Assembly: GCF_009730915.1 (NCBI RefSeq)
Contig: NC_052477.1
Span: 18,181,688 to 18,245,687, forward strand
From: Dioscorea cayenensis subsp. rotundata
Taxonomy: Eukaryota > Streptophyta > Magnoliopsida > Dioscoreales > Dioscoreaceae
Direction: 5' to 3'
Length of the DNA: 64,000 nt
Part shown: one piece after another, positions 41,573 through 52,413 of the stretch
How the letters are laid out: each line of letters starts with the position of its first letter
How positions within the stretch are numbered: the stretch's first letter is position 1
Notes under the pieces: model-generated
Databases searched by the model: none
What the model saw: the letters and a program-made list of their open reading frames with translations, nothing else
Told to the model about the DNA's origin: nothing
Position numbers and translations under genes: made by a program

Positions 41573-43038
41573 TGATAAGTGTCTAAATGTACATATTTTT
41601 GTATATGTATTTGTTGCCTCTAGCATGTATTTTTATAAGAATTGATGCCCGTTTTGCACTTAATTGTGTCTTATATAGCATCAATGTTGTAGCAAGATCA
41701 CTGTAGCTGCCACTGTAGCACCTGGAGAGTTTCAAGTCAGGAATTGAATCATGGCATACGGCCTCAATGCTGCTCGGTATGGAGCCCGAGATGATCACTG
41801 TAGTTATAAAAGAAGATGTTTATTTGAAGGTGCTCATTGAGCCAGTATGGATACTATTCCGAGAGCATTTGTGGAGTTTGTCTACCCCAAACAGTGTCAA
41901 TGAGCGGCTCAATGAGGTCCTCATTGAGCCCATTTTGGATAGTGATTTTGGGAGTATATGAGGTACTTTTGGAGGACTTTTGGGGGGACTTCTTGGTAGC
42001 CAACACTTAGGAAGAAGAGGAGAAAGGAAGACATCATTTTGGAGAGTGTTTTTGGCTTGAGGCTTGGAGAGATCTAGAGCTTGAACTTCAAGGGGAGAGC
42101 TTCATCATCAAAGGAGGAGGAGCATTCGGCCTTCCTTAGGTTAGAGGAATTGTCGTTCGGCCTTCCTTGGGTTAGAGGAATCGTCATTCGGCAGGCATTC
42201 TCCATCTTCATCATCATTCGGACTAGGGAGTGTCATTTATGCATTTACTTCTTATTTTTTGTTGAGTTTGAAATGCTTGTTTGTATGATGGCACACTAGA
42301 CCCCCAAGGCCACCGGATGTAGGTGAACCTTGGGGGGTTCATCTTGTATTTTGGATGCTACACTTCTATTTGGAATGCATTGGTGTGATTTATGGTTTGG
42401 CTCATTGTGTTTCATGCCTAGAACTATTATGTGGAGAAATCCTTAGTTCTTATTTGAGTTGTACATGTAGACGTGACCTACTCGCGTGTACTAGATCATT
42501 AATGGCTAATAGGGGTATTTGTTGACGAACATACTGAGAAATTGGGTGTAGGTAGCCCCTCCGAACCATGAAGATAAACTTAGGTTAAGTTTATTTTTGT
42601 TGCATGATCTCCATTCACTTAATGCAATCGTAGGAATATTATTAAGTAGAGATCCTTGTCATCATTTGTACGGGATTAGGGTTTAACCGCCGAGAAATTG
42701 GGGTTGAACTATTGTTGAGTTCTGTCGGTCTAAATCACCCTTGCTATTTTATTCTTATGCATCCATACATCTTGATGACCCCTCTTGGGAATCCTCATCC
42801 CTAGGCCTATTCTTATCATCATTGCTCTTGTGATTTTCTTGCTCGCCTTGGAATTATTATACTTGTGTTTTATTTATATTCTTGTATGTATGAGAGTAGT
42901 ATACCATGCTTAAGTTGTAAGGTTAGAAAGTGAGTGATGGAGGAGTAATAGGAGCTCCTTAGCCCCATGGAATATGATCCTTGGGCTTTTGCACAAGATA
43001 TTACTTGGCGACCCCGTACACTTGCGGGCGATCAATCA
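41573..43038 (+). mobile_element. Solo LTR A' (variant of family A)
   Basis: 1466 bp from TGATAAGTGTC to GATCAATCA with duplication ATGAT on both sides (41568-41572 and 43039-43043). It lacks the 33-bp repeats; instead it has the perfect palindrome at 41906-41930. No internal region. Confidence 0.9.
41906..41930. repeat. Perfect 25-bp palindrome in solo LTR A'
   Basis: GGCTCAATGAGG-T-CCTCATTGAGCC: 12-bp arms around one base, at the place where other A LTRs carry the 33-bp repeats. Confidence 0.9.
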
Positions 43039-43785
43039 ATGATTTCTCCCTTAGAGTGACATTAGGGTTGAGAATCCGTCTTGGTAGCCTTTGTAGATGA
43101 TTGACACACCACGAGGGTCAGACAATGCTAGATTGGAGAGGGTTGAGAGGATGAGTCAAGAGGAAGCGGAGCGTCCCCTTTCTCTTTCGGAGTGATTTAT
43201 CCTATATCCATGTTCCAAGAGTTCTTTGTGGTCACATTAGAGTGAAAGGCTAAAGGATGAACTCCATTGGGGCTTAGTTGCTTAAGCAACAGAGTGAAGC
43301 GTTGAAGTGACTTTAGCACCTGCGACTTAATTTTGACTAGGGGTCTTTCGCCTGAACCAAAGGGTTAGATCTATACATTGGAATATGATTTATCACTTGC
43401 AATCCCTAGAGCTTATTACAACTGTACACAGTGTGAGGTGTTGAGATTGAACGATTTCTCCACCGGGGCATAGTGTAGAGTTAGTCACGGTTGACATTAG
43501 GTTTGGGACCGTGTATTTTAGGATTTCCACGACTCATTAAGCATCATTTAGGAGACATAATAGTTGGTCTTGCACTTGAAGCAATAAGTCTAGGGGGAGC
43601 AATGTCCGAGTATTCCACTTTCTATCGATTGCCTTTCCTCTCATTTTATCGTTCTTCTCTTTCTTATTTCTTTAAGTTCTTTTTTACATAAATTTTATTC
43701 ACACTATCATTGACTCATCTTCATTATAGTTAAATAGCAATCTTGGTGTTTCTAATCAGTATTCCCTGTGGATATGATATCATAC

Positions 43786-45647
43786 CGACAACGCCCTTTG
43801 CGTGTGACCAGCAAGTGAACGTGCTTGTCAAAGTAATAAATCCCAAGTGAGTGGGGTATCGTATCCACAGGGAGTAGGGAATAAAAATACTAAAATTGCT
43901 ACTTAACCAAGCGAAGATGAAAAATGATTGTGTTGATAAAGTGTAATGTAAGCAAAAAAACAAAGAAACAAGAACGAGAAACCCAAGTAAGTGAGAGGAA
44001 AGGCAATCGATAGAAGTGGATTACTCGAATAATGCTCCACCTAGGACTAATCTTTCAAGTGCAAGACCTACTATTATGCTTCCTAACTAATGCTTAATAA
44101 GTCGTGGAAATCCTAAAGCACATGGTCCCAAACCTAAGGTTAACCGTGACTAACTATACACTATGTCCCGGTGAAGAAATTGCTCAATCTCAATACCTCA
44201 CACTGTGCAAAGTTGCATGAAGTTCTAGGGATTCCAAGTGATAAACCCTATTCCTATGTGTGGATCTAACACTTTAGTCCAGGTGAAAGACTCCTAGTCA
44301 CAATTAAGCCCCAGATACTAAAGTGACTTCAATGCTTCACTCTGTTGCTCGTGCAACTAAGCCCCAACGGAGTTCATCCTTTAGTTCTTCACTCTATTAT
44401 AACTGCAAAGGACTCTAGGAATTGGAGATAGGATAAATCACACCAGAGGGGAAAGGGGACGCTCTGCTACCTCTTGACTCACCCTCTCAATCCTCTCCAA
44501 TCAAGCTTTGTCTAACCGTCATGGCGTGCCACCCATCCATAAAGGTTACCAAGATTAACTCTCAACCATAGTGTCACTATAATGGAGAAATCATTTAACA
44601 AGCATTCAAGATTGAAACTCAATTAAGGAATGCATAAGAAAGGGTCAAAGAAACATTAACATCCTAGGGTTTACAAAATCTAAGTACCCACTAGGGGGTT
44701 TAGTTCTCCATGGAGCAAGATACAATCAACAATGGAATCGAAAGTAAAAACAAGTAATCCATAGGAAAACCCCCTTGGTAGTCATCTCGATGGTCTTGTG
44801 GAGTAGCCTCTTCTTCTCCAAAGGTCCCCTTGTCGAGCCTAGGGCACACCTCGCCGGATCGATGGCAATAAAAGCTCCCTCATTAATCTTCTTCCAAGCG
44901 AAGCGCTGTGTCAAATCTATAGAACTACTCTAAAGACTTGCCAAAGCCTCTCAAAACCCTATCCAACGACCTCTTAAAAGATGGAGAGAAGGGTAAAAGA
45001 TATCTCCCAAAATCGAGCTGTACCGTGGCTTAAATAAGGCTGGAATCGGGCATGCACATGCCCCTGTGGATTTTTTACACTGGCCTGTGGAGTTTCCACA
45101 AGAGCGTGGGGAATTTCCATATGCCCGTGTGGATTCTCTAAAAATCTGATTTTTGGCCGGCTGTGAACAGTAACTGCTATAGTGTATTACTAAAGTAACT
45201 TACTACAGTACTCCGATAAAACACTCCCAATTCCACACTTTCCACCGAGGCAACATAAATAGATGCACCTTTATGCCGTAGATTGCAACTCTTGTTCAAT
45301 CAAAGGCCTCATCGGTGAAGATCTTGCTATCAATGCACAAGTCGGGATACGCAAATGTGACTGCCTTTATGCCCCTCCAACTCATTGTAATGACTTGAAT
45401 ACATGGAGGTTGGCACACATTCACGTATCTTAGAGCCCCACTTGTGTCTTCGCATTTTTTCCTTCCAAGATTCCACCAAATAGTGTGTTGACGATCTACT
45501 TTTGGCTTCTTTTCTTATTACTTAGCTTCACAACCATACATGCGCAAAAGAACACAAATACACATGTATTAGCGCTTAAACATGATAAAAGTAATCCTCA
45601 TCATAAGGAAAGAACACTTCACATTCTTAACACACAAGCACTTATCA
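43786..45647 (-). mobile_element. Solo LTR E', minus strand, in the E 5' LTR
   Basis: 1862-bp reversed E-type LTR; plus strand starts CGACAACGCCC (TG changed to CG) and ends CACTTATCA. It splits the E 5' LTR between GATATCATAC and CCCACTCACC. Flanks CATAC and CCCAC do not form an exact duplication, so boundary decay or a deletion occurred. It carries CACATGCCCCTGTGG-like and CATATGCCCGTGTGG modules. Confidence 0.75.
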
Positions 45648-45726
45648 CCCACTCACCTAGGAATTTATTACTTCGACAAACCCGTGCACTTGCTGGTCAC
45701 AGGCAAGGGGCGTTGTCAAGTTTTTT

Positions 45727-45741
45727 TCACCGTTGCCTGGG
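45727..45741 (+). other. E primer binding site, degenerate
   Basis: TCACCGTTGCCTGGGA lies where B has TGGCGCCGTTGCC; several differences from the tRNA-Asp complement suggest a decayed site. Confidence 0.6.
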
Positions 45742-45866
45742 AATAGGCGTTTTAGAGACACTTTGCACTTTGCTATATTAGCTATTCATCTTTTATTCTA
45801 TTTCACACTTTCTTACTTTATCATCGTTCTGATTTATTTTTCTTTCTTTGGTTACATCTCCAGGTT

Positions 45867-47330
45867 ATGACCTGAGGGAACCCTTCAACATTGGTTGAAG
45901 GAGATCCGGAACTTGAACGAACACTCAGAAAAAGGGGTAATGAACCTGTACAAAAACTGTTAAATCTATCTTGAGTAAAGGTGAAGGGCCGGATAACATG
46001 GCAGAACAGAATAAGCAGAGGACACTCTCCGATTATGCCAGACCCTCAGTTTTGGTCACAGAATCTTGTATTGTGCATCCATGATTATGGCTTAGAATTT
46101 TGAGCTAAAGGCGGCATTCATCCTTATGTTACAGCAGTCCACACAGTTTAATGGTTTGGCCGATGAGGATCCAAACAGTCACATAGAGAATTTCTTGGAA
46201 GTGTGCGACATGCTTAAGATCAATGGTGTTACGGATGATGCTATCAAGTTAAGAGCCTTCCTATTTTCCTTGAAGGGGAGAGAAAAACAATGGCTACATT
46301 CATTACCTAGAGCATCGATTACTACATGGGAGGGATGGTAGAAGCTTTTCTTGACCGATATTTCCCTCCCGAAAAATCTGCAAAGCGTAGGAATGAAATA
46401 TCCTCTTTCATGCAAACGGAATTGGAGTCTCTATTTGAAACATAGGGGAGGTTCAAGGAACTCCTACGGAAATGCCCCTAATATGGGTTTCTTGAGTGGA
46501 TGATTAATCAGAACTTTTACAACCGGTTGAACCCTAGTACAAGGCAGTTACTTGATACAGCAGCAGGAGATACCTTAGGTAGCAAGACCCTCAGAGAAGT
46601 ACGACAATTGATTGAAGAAATGGGTTTGAATAGCTACCAATAGAATGCAAGAGAGAAGAAGAAAGTTGCTGGTCTCCATGAGATTGATACGGCTACATCG
46701 TTAGCGGCCCAAGTAGAGTTGTTGAGCAAGAAGTTAGACACTCTAACTTCTCCTAGATTGGTAGCCGTGATGAATTGTAATAGATGTGGTGGAGGCCATG
46801 CTCTATCCGATTGGCCTATTTCTATTAGTGGTGCTCCTACAATCTGGGTTGGAGGAGCTATCCGAACTTTTCTTGGAATAATCAATTGCAACAAAAAGCC
46901 ATGGCACCATCGGGTTTCCAACAACAACAACAATAAGCCACGATTATGGAGAATCGAGTTTCAGCCTTGGAGACCCAAATGACTGACGTAGAGAAAGCTT
47001 TGACATGATTCGTCCAATCATCGGATACTAGATTCCAATGGGTCGAAGCTACACTTTATAACCATACCGCGTCATTGCACAATCTACAAAATCAAGTGGG
47101 GCAAATTGCGAAGTCATTGTTAGAGAGGCCACAAGGAAGCTTGCCTAGTAACACCAAAACCAATCTAAGAGAACATGTGAAGGCAATCACGTTGAGAAGT
47201 GGTCGTGAGGTTGAAGGTAGGCTTCCAAATGAGAAAACCAATGTAAAAGCACCTGAGGTTGTGGAGGTTGAGGAAAGAGCAAACAAGGAGAATGAGGTTG
47301 CACCCCCACCTTAAAGCCAAGAATCCCTTT
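45867..47330 (+). pseudogene. E gag, heavily damaged
   Basis: The expected start ATG at 45867 is followed two codons later by a TGA. Frame 46126-46341 keeps QFNGLADEDPNSHIENFLEV and CDMLKINGVTDDAIKLRAF. Later frames keep FPPEKSAKRRNEISS and a knuckle reading CNRCGGGHALSDW, where the last Cys is Trp. Frame 47075-47314 keeps NQVGQIAKSLLERPQGSLPS and NTKTNLREHV. Numerous stops and shifts. Confidence 0.8.
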
Positions 47331-48217
47331 CCTTTAAGATTAAAGAATGCCCAAAATGATGAGCAATACAAGAAATTCTTTGGTCTATTCAAGCAATTGC
47401 ACATCAACATTCCTTTTGTGGGGGCATTGTCCTAAATGCCTTGGTATGTGAAGTTTTTGAAGGATCTTTTGACAAACAAGAGGAAGTTGGAGGAGAGTGC
47501 ATCGGTGATCTTAGATGCCTCTTGTTCGGTGGTGTTGCAAAAGAATATGCCGAACAAGAAGAAAGACCCTGGAAGCTTTGTTATTCCGTGTAACATTGGT
47601 AATATGTGTGAAGAGATGACATTGGCGGATTCGGGGCTAGTATCAATGCCATGCCATACTCTTTCTTTCAAAAGCTAGGCATGGGAGAGCCTAGGCCCAC
47701 TCGGATGATATTACAATTGGGCGACCGAACTGTGAGACATCCGAGGGACATCATTGAAGATGTGCTTGTCAAGGTCGACAAGTACATATTTCCTGTATAC
47801 TTCATAGTGTTGGATGTCAACGAGGATGTAAATGTTCCTTTGAAACTTGGAAGGCCATTCTTGCGCACTTCCAAGGCACTTATCAACATGGACACTGGGG
47901 AGTTGACACTGAGGGTTGGCGATGACAAGTTGACATACCTCCTTGCCGAATCCATGCGACATTCTCTCGACTTTGATGATACTCTTTATTTTCTTGACAA
48001 TACCAATGAACTAATCGATGAATATGTGCATGAAATGATGAATCTGGAACTGTACGAGGGGTTGCTAGACCAAGGAGTGTTGGATGAAGAAGTCTTAATG
48101 CTTGGTCTAGAGGAGAAGGTACAACCTACACGGGGAATCATGAAGAAGATGCTCCCGAAGATGAAGGGCGCAAGGAGACGTCGCAAGAAACGCCCCAAGG
48201 CTAATGGGGATGAGTAA
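47331..48217 (+). pseudogene. E aspartic protease, frameshifted at the active site
   Basis: Frame 47436-47678 reads KFLKDLLTNKRKLEESASVI up to TLADSG, and frame 47651-48217 resumes with MPYSFFQKLGMGEPRPTRMI and VRHPRDIIEDVLVKVDKYIF, then LKLGRPFLRTSKALI. One base is missing in the G-run after DSG, so the catalytic motif and the downstream frame are separated. Ends with Lys/Arg-rich KKRPKANGDE. Confidence 0.85.
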
Positions 48218-48629
48218 GAATGGAGTAAGGGTGACAAACCTTTGTGCTTTCAGGTCATGGGTAAGAGGGAAATCTTCATCTATGAACCCCCGTGAGGTAA
48301 AGCAAGGTACGTCAAGCTAAGTGACATTAAACAAGTGCGTCCTGGAGGCAACCCAAGTCTTTACTATTTTTCTAGGTTTTAGTTAGCGTTTGCATGAATA
48401 AGAGCAAGTGTTGGTGTCTTGATCTTTTACATGCTATTGTTGTGATTTTCTCATGGATCTTTGGTGGTTTCATGTGCTTAAATGTGTTTTGGTGAAGTTT
48501 CTTGGTCGTATGAGTGTGTTATTCATGTTTCTCTAGTTACTTTTGCATAATACAGACATGCTTTGAGTACTTGTAAATGTTCAGAAATTTTCTGCTAATT
48601 CTGTGATATTTTCTAAGTAATACACAGAA
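48218..48629 (+). other. E spacer after protease
   Basis: Non-coding; contains TTAAACAAGTGCGTCCTGGA, the degenerate counterpart of the spacer motif in A and B. No pol motif. Confidence 0.5.
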
Positions 48630-49130
48630 AACACACGGCCGCGCGGAAATTCCATACGGCCTTGTGGAAATTCCACACAGGCCAGTGTTTGTGTTCAGAG
48701 ATCTATCCCGAGAAGACCCAGGGGCGTGTGTTTTCCCCTGTGTCTGATCCTATGCATTACACACGGGCTTGGGTAATTGTGACAGGGCAGTGTGAATTCC
48801 TGTAGAGAGTTCTTCTAAATCTCAAGAAGACACAGGGGCGTGTGAATGCCCTGTGAGTACCCCTGTGAAGATCCACACGCCCGTGTGGAATTTTCACAGG
48901 GGCATGTGGAACACTTAGAATTTTTCTCGGTTAATCAGACAAGTCAAAGGGCCGTGTTGGTACCCTTGTGGGTCGGGCACACGGGCATGGAGAATTTTCA
49001 CACGCCCATGTGATGCGTTCAGAGATAAAGTGTGCTATCCTGAGAGCACAAAGGGAGGTGTGTTTGCCGTGCAGTTTTCACGCCTCGTGGAACCACACAG
49101 ACGTGTGGAATTTCCACACGACCGTGTGAA
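48630..49130. repeat. Palindromic GGGCGTG/CACGCCC module array (E)
   Basis: Copies such as CACACGCCCGTGTGG, ACAGGGGCGTGTG and ACACGACCGTGTG separated by AATTTTCAC or AATTCC spacers, in the same position as in B. Individual modules are diverged relative to B. Confidence 0.8.
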
Positions 49131-49188
49131 TTTCTACAGTATCACTCCTGTGAGCCAATTTGACTGATTTCTTTTTAATTCTTGTAGA

Positions 49189-50520
49189 TGTGGCACCTAG
49201 GACAAATATTGCTGCTGGTAAATGTCTTAGAGAACACTCCCTTGAGGCAGAACATATGGAGTTCGCCATTCTCGAGCACCAGACTTGGTTTGAGTGATTG
49301 TTGAAGCTCAGGTTTGGTTAAATGCGATTGCCAGACATGAGCACCGTTAGATAGATTCAGTCAGCAGGGGATATGGCGGATGAGATGGAAGAGTTGTTGT
49401 CTGTGGGTAGCTGGAGTCGCTTATTGTCGATTAGGGACCCTGCTATTCGCACGTTGATGCTCGAGGTGTTAGCATCGTTCGAGTTTGACCTCTTGTATTT
49501 CAGTTTTGACAGCATAAGCGCTATATAGTTTAGAGCTCTCGGACATTATCACAGCATGAGCGTGACTCAATTTTTTATAAGACTGGGGCTTTCTGACTAG
49601 GTATTCATAGACACAGAGGATTATGAGCAACTACCTATAGATTACCCCGGTACTTTGACGTCGTAGCGCGCATACAAAGCACTGTGTGGACAGGGGCAGT
49701 ATGTGCCCAAGGTATCTAAAGCCACATGTCTCTTCGGGTCAAGTTACAGATATCTTCACGCCATTCTAAGCATGTCAGTTAACTGTCATGGTGACAGCAC
49801 CAGTGTGCTTAGTCGATAAAAGCTGTTATATTTATACTTTATGGTACAGAGCACACCGATACACCTGGGACATATCTTGGCAGAGTATTTGCGATATCAG
49901 GGATAGTATGCCAGGATCGGCATCCTTTTCTCTGGTCCCTGCATCACAAGGCTCATCGTGGGTATGGGTCTACTTGACGCGATCCAAGGGGCCGAGAAGG
50001 CAAGTATACTTGCTCCCCTAGGCATAGAGACTATGAGGTTGATGGGGATGGTTTGCATATGTTAGCTGGGAGTGTATACGTTGATTACGCCTACCCTAAA
50101 GATAGTCGAGGGCGGAGGTAACGCAGGAGAGGAGTCTCAGCTTGCTCCTGAGCCGCAGCCAGAGCCGATGGAGACCGACGCACCTCCTGTAGCATAGGAG
50201 CCGCCTATAGTGCGCATGTCCTCCCTATCTCAAGCCTATGATCATTTCGAGAGGCTTGAGAGTGTTGTAGGGGTGTTATAGACCGAGATTACAGAGGTTC
50301 GTGTAACACAAGTAGCGCAACATGCCGAGGTGATGCATGTCTCGACATCTTACAACATCTATTAGAGTGAGACGCTGCCTCACCATTCATCATGCAATCG
50401 AGAACCCCTCAGGCATCTCTAGTACCACCATCACTCGCTCCAGCACCAGTCTATCCACCTATTGTAACATCACCACCACCAGCAGTAGCAGAGCCGACCG
50501 CCGCAGACACCAATGCTTGA
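49189..50520 (+). pseudogene. E ORF2, Athila ORF-1-like remnant
   Basis: A splice acceptor-like TTCTTGTAG at about 49180-49188 precedes VAPRTNIAAGKCLREHSLEA, parallel to the B start. The same frame has at least three early stops, then keeps MADEMEELLSVGSWSRLLSI and RDPAIRTLMLEVLASFEFD. Later pieces match B (YLRYQG, SGPCITRLIVGMGLLDAI). The text is decayed throughout. Confidence 0.6.
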
Positions 50521-50736
50521 TGCGTCATTCTCTTAGTTTCTTTATGATTTCGTATTTTATTTTCCATATTTTATTTTGGACATTATACACTCAGAAAGGA
50601 TTAGTCATAGACACGGTCAATGTGTTTTACACTTGGCCGTGTGTGCTTCACAACCCATTGGAATTCAACTCCCAAGGATTTTGCTCCATCAAACACACCA
50701 CTAGGAGTTCGGGGGCATATTGTTTCAATTGCCCAC
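50521..50736 (+). other. E 3' internal remnant lacking the polypurine tract
   Basis: Short non-coding piece matching B at 36140-36450 and then meeting the LTR directly, without the conserved inverted repeat or purine-rich tract present in A and B. Confidence 0.55.
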
Positions 50737-52085
50737 TGATAAGTGCTTGTGTGATAAGAAGGTGAAACGTTCTTTCCTTATGATGATAATTACTTTTGTC
50801 AGGTTTTAGCGCTAATACGTGTGTATTTATGTACTTTTATGCAGGTTGGGTTGTGAGGCCGATTATTTGTGAAAGAAGCCATTGTAGATCGTTTTACACA
50901 TTATTTGGAGGAGATCTTGAGAAGGCTCAAACGTGGAGACATGAGTCGGGTTTAGAATGCTAGAATGTGTGCCAGCCTCCTTGTATTCGAGCTAAGGCAA
51001 TGATTTGGAGGGGCACGAAGGCAGTTAAATCCTAGTATTCCGGCTTGTGCATATTTAGCAAGATCTCCACCAACGTGACTATTTATTGAAGAACCAAGAT
51101 GATCTACGACGTGAACATGTGCCCATTTATGTTAACTCGATGAAAGCATGGATTTGGGAGTATTTTGGGACGGTACTGTAGCAGGGTAATGTAGTAATCA
51201 CTATAGCAAATCACTGTAGCAGGTACTGTTTACAGCCGGCCAAAGAAGGAGCAAAACAGAGGAGCCACACAGGAGTGTGAAATTCCACACGCCCATGCGT
51301 TAATTCCACAGGCCCATGTGGAAAATCCACAGGGGCGTGTGGAATCCCGATTCCAACCTATTTAAGGCCGATTTCACCCCCGATTTCAATATTCTTTTCT
51401 CCATCTTTTCCACAACTTGAGAGAGGGCTGCGGCTAGGGTTTTGAGAGGTATTGGATAGAGATTTGGAGAGGTTCTATGGCTCTAACATCATCATCTCTT
51501 TGGAAGAAGGTTGGTAAGGGAGCCTCCATCGGATTGATTCGGCGAGGCGTATCTTATACCGGATAAGGGGATCTTGCGACGAGTAGAGGACTTTCCACAA
51601 GACCATCGCTATGATTATCGAAGAGTTTTTTCCTATGGATTGCTTTCTTTTACATTTGATTTCATTATCATTTGTATTGTGCTCCATGGAGAGCTAAACC
51701 CCTAGTGGGTACTTGGGTATTTATGAACCCTAGGATGTATTAGTTTTATTGAATCTTTTTATTATGCTTTCAATTAATTGATGTTATTGTGACTTCCAAT
51801 CTTGAATGTTTGATTGTTTGAATACTCCCTTAGAGTGACACCAAAGTTGAGAGTTCATGTGGTAACTTTTGTGAGTGAGTGACACACCACAAGAGTTAGA
51901 CAAAGCTTGATTAGAGAGGGTTGAGAGGGTGAGTCGAGAAGTACAGGAGCGTCTCCTTTCCCCTCCGGTGTGATAGATTCTACCTCCATTCCTCGAGTTC
52001 TTTGCGGCCATAATAGGGCAAATGAGCTAAGGGATGACCCTCCGCTGGGGCTTAGTTGCGAGTGCAACAGAGTGAAGCATTGAGG
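50737..52085 (+). repeat. E 3' LTR, truncated
   Basis: TGATAAGTGCTTGTGTG start, CTGTAGC words and the modules CACACGCCCATGCG and CAGGGGCGTGTGG near 51265-51345, a TATTTAAGG box at 51359. Interrupted at 52085 by the C-type LTR; the rest is not seen. Confidence 0.8.
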
Positions 52086-52413
52086 TGTAAACCGCAAGTG
52101 CACGGGTGTTGAAGTAATAATTACCCAGGTGAGTGGGTAGTCAAATCCACAGGGAACGGAAGTATTAGTATTAACCAATTCTTAGTTATCTAGTCGAAAT
52201 CAATGGATATGATGAAATGAACTAATTGCAAGAGAATTAATAAGCAAGCAAACGAGCAAGAAAACAAGTAAAGGAGATCTCAATCATTAAAGATAAGGTA
52301 CCCGGGCAATGCTCCCCCTAGGATCTAACCTGAAGCTCATGATTCACTAAATGCTTCTAAACCGAGTTTAATGAGTCGAGGTAATCCAAGAAAAACCGGC
52401 CCTTGCTTCCAAG
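52086..52413 (-). repeat. Family C LTR piece, minus strand, cut by A2
   Basis: Starts TGTAAACCGC, the complement of the C LTR end at 41231, with text parallel to 41030-41231 and beyond. Cut at 52413 by element A2; the remainder would lie past the gap. Confidence 0.7.

Larger units (their letters stand above)
41373..52085 (+). mobile_element. Family E: decayed Athila-type element, truncated at both LTRs
   Basis: A 5' LTR lacking its start (41373-41572, 43039-43785 and 45648-45718), a degenerate primer site, gag, protease, a palindromic array, ORF2 remnant and a 3' LTR from 50737 cut at 52085 by a reversed C LTR. Order and text parallel family B. Again no pol enzymes. Compared with B the segment holding the inverted repeat and polypurine tract is missing before the 3' LTR. 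Two solo LTRs (A' and E') lie in its 5' LTR. Confidence 0.75.

Noticed and set aside
48630..49130. CRISPR-like appearance of evenly spaced palindromes
   Set aside because: Repeat units and spacers vary in length and sequence, spacers are themselves conserved AATTCC-like text, and the context is a plant retroelement.
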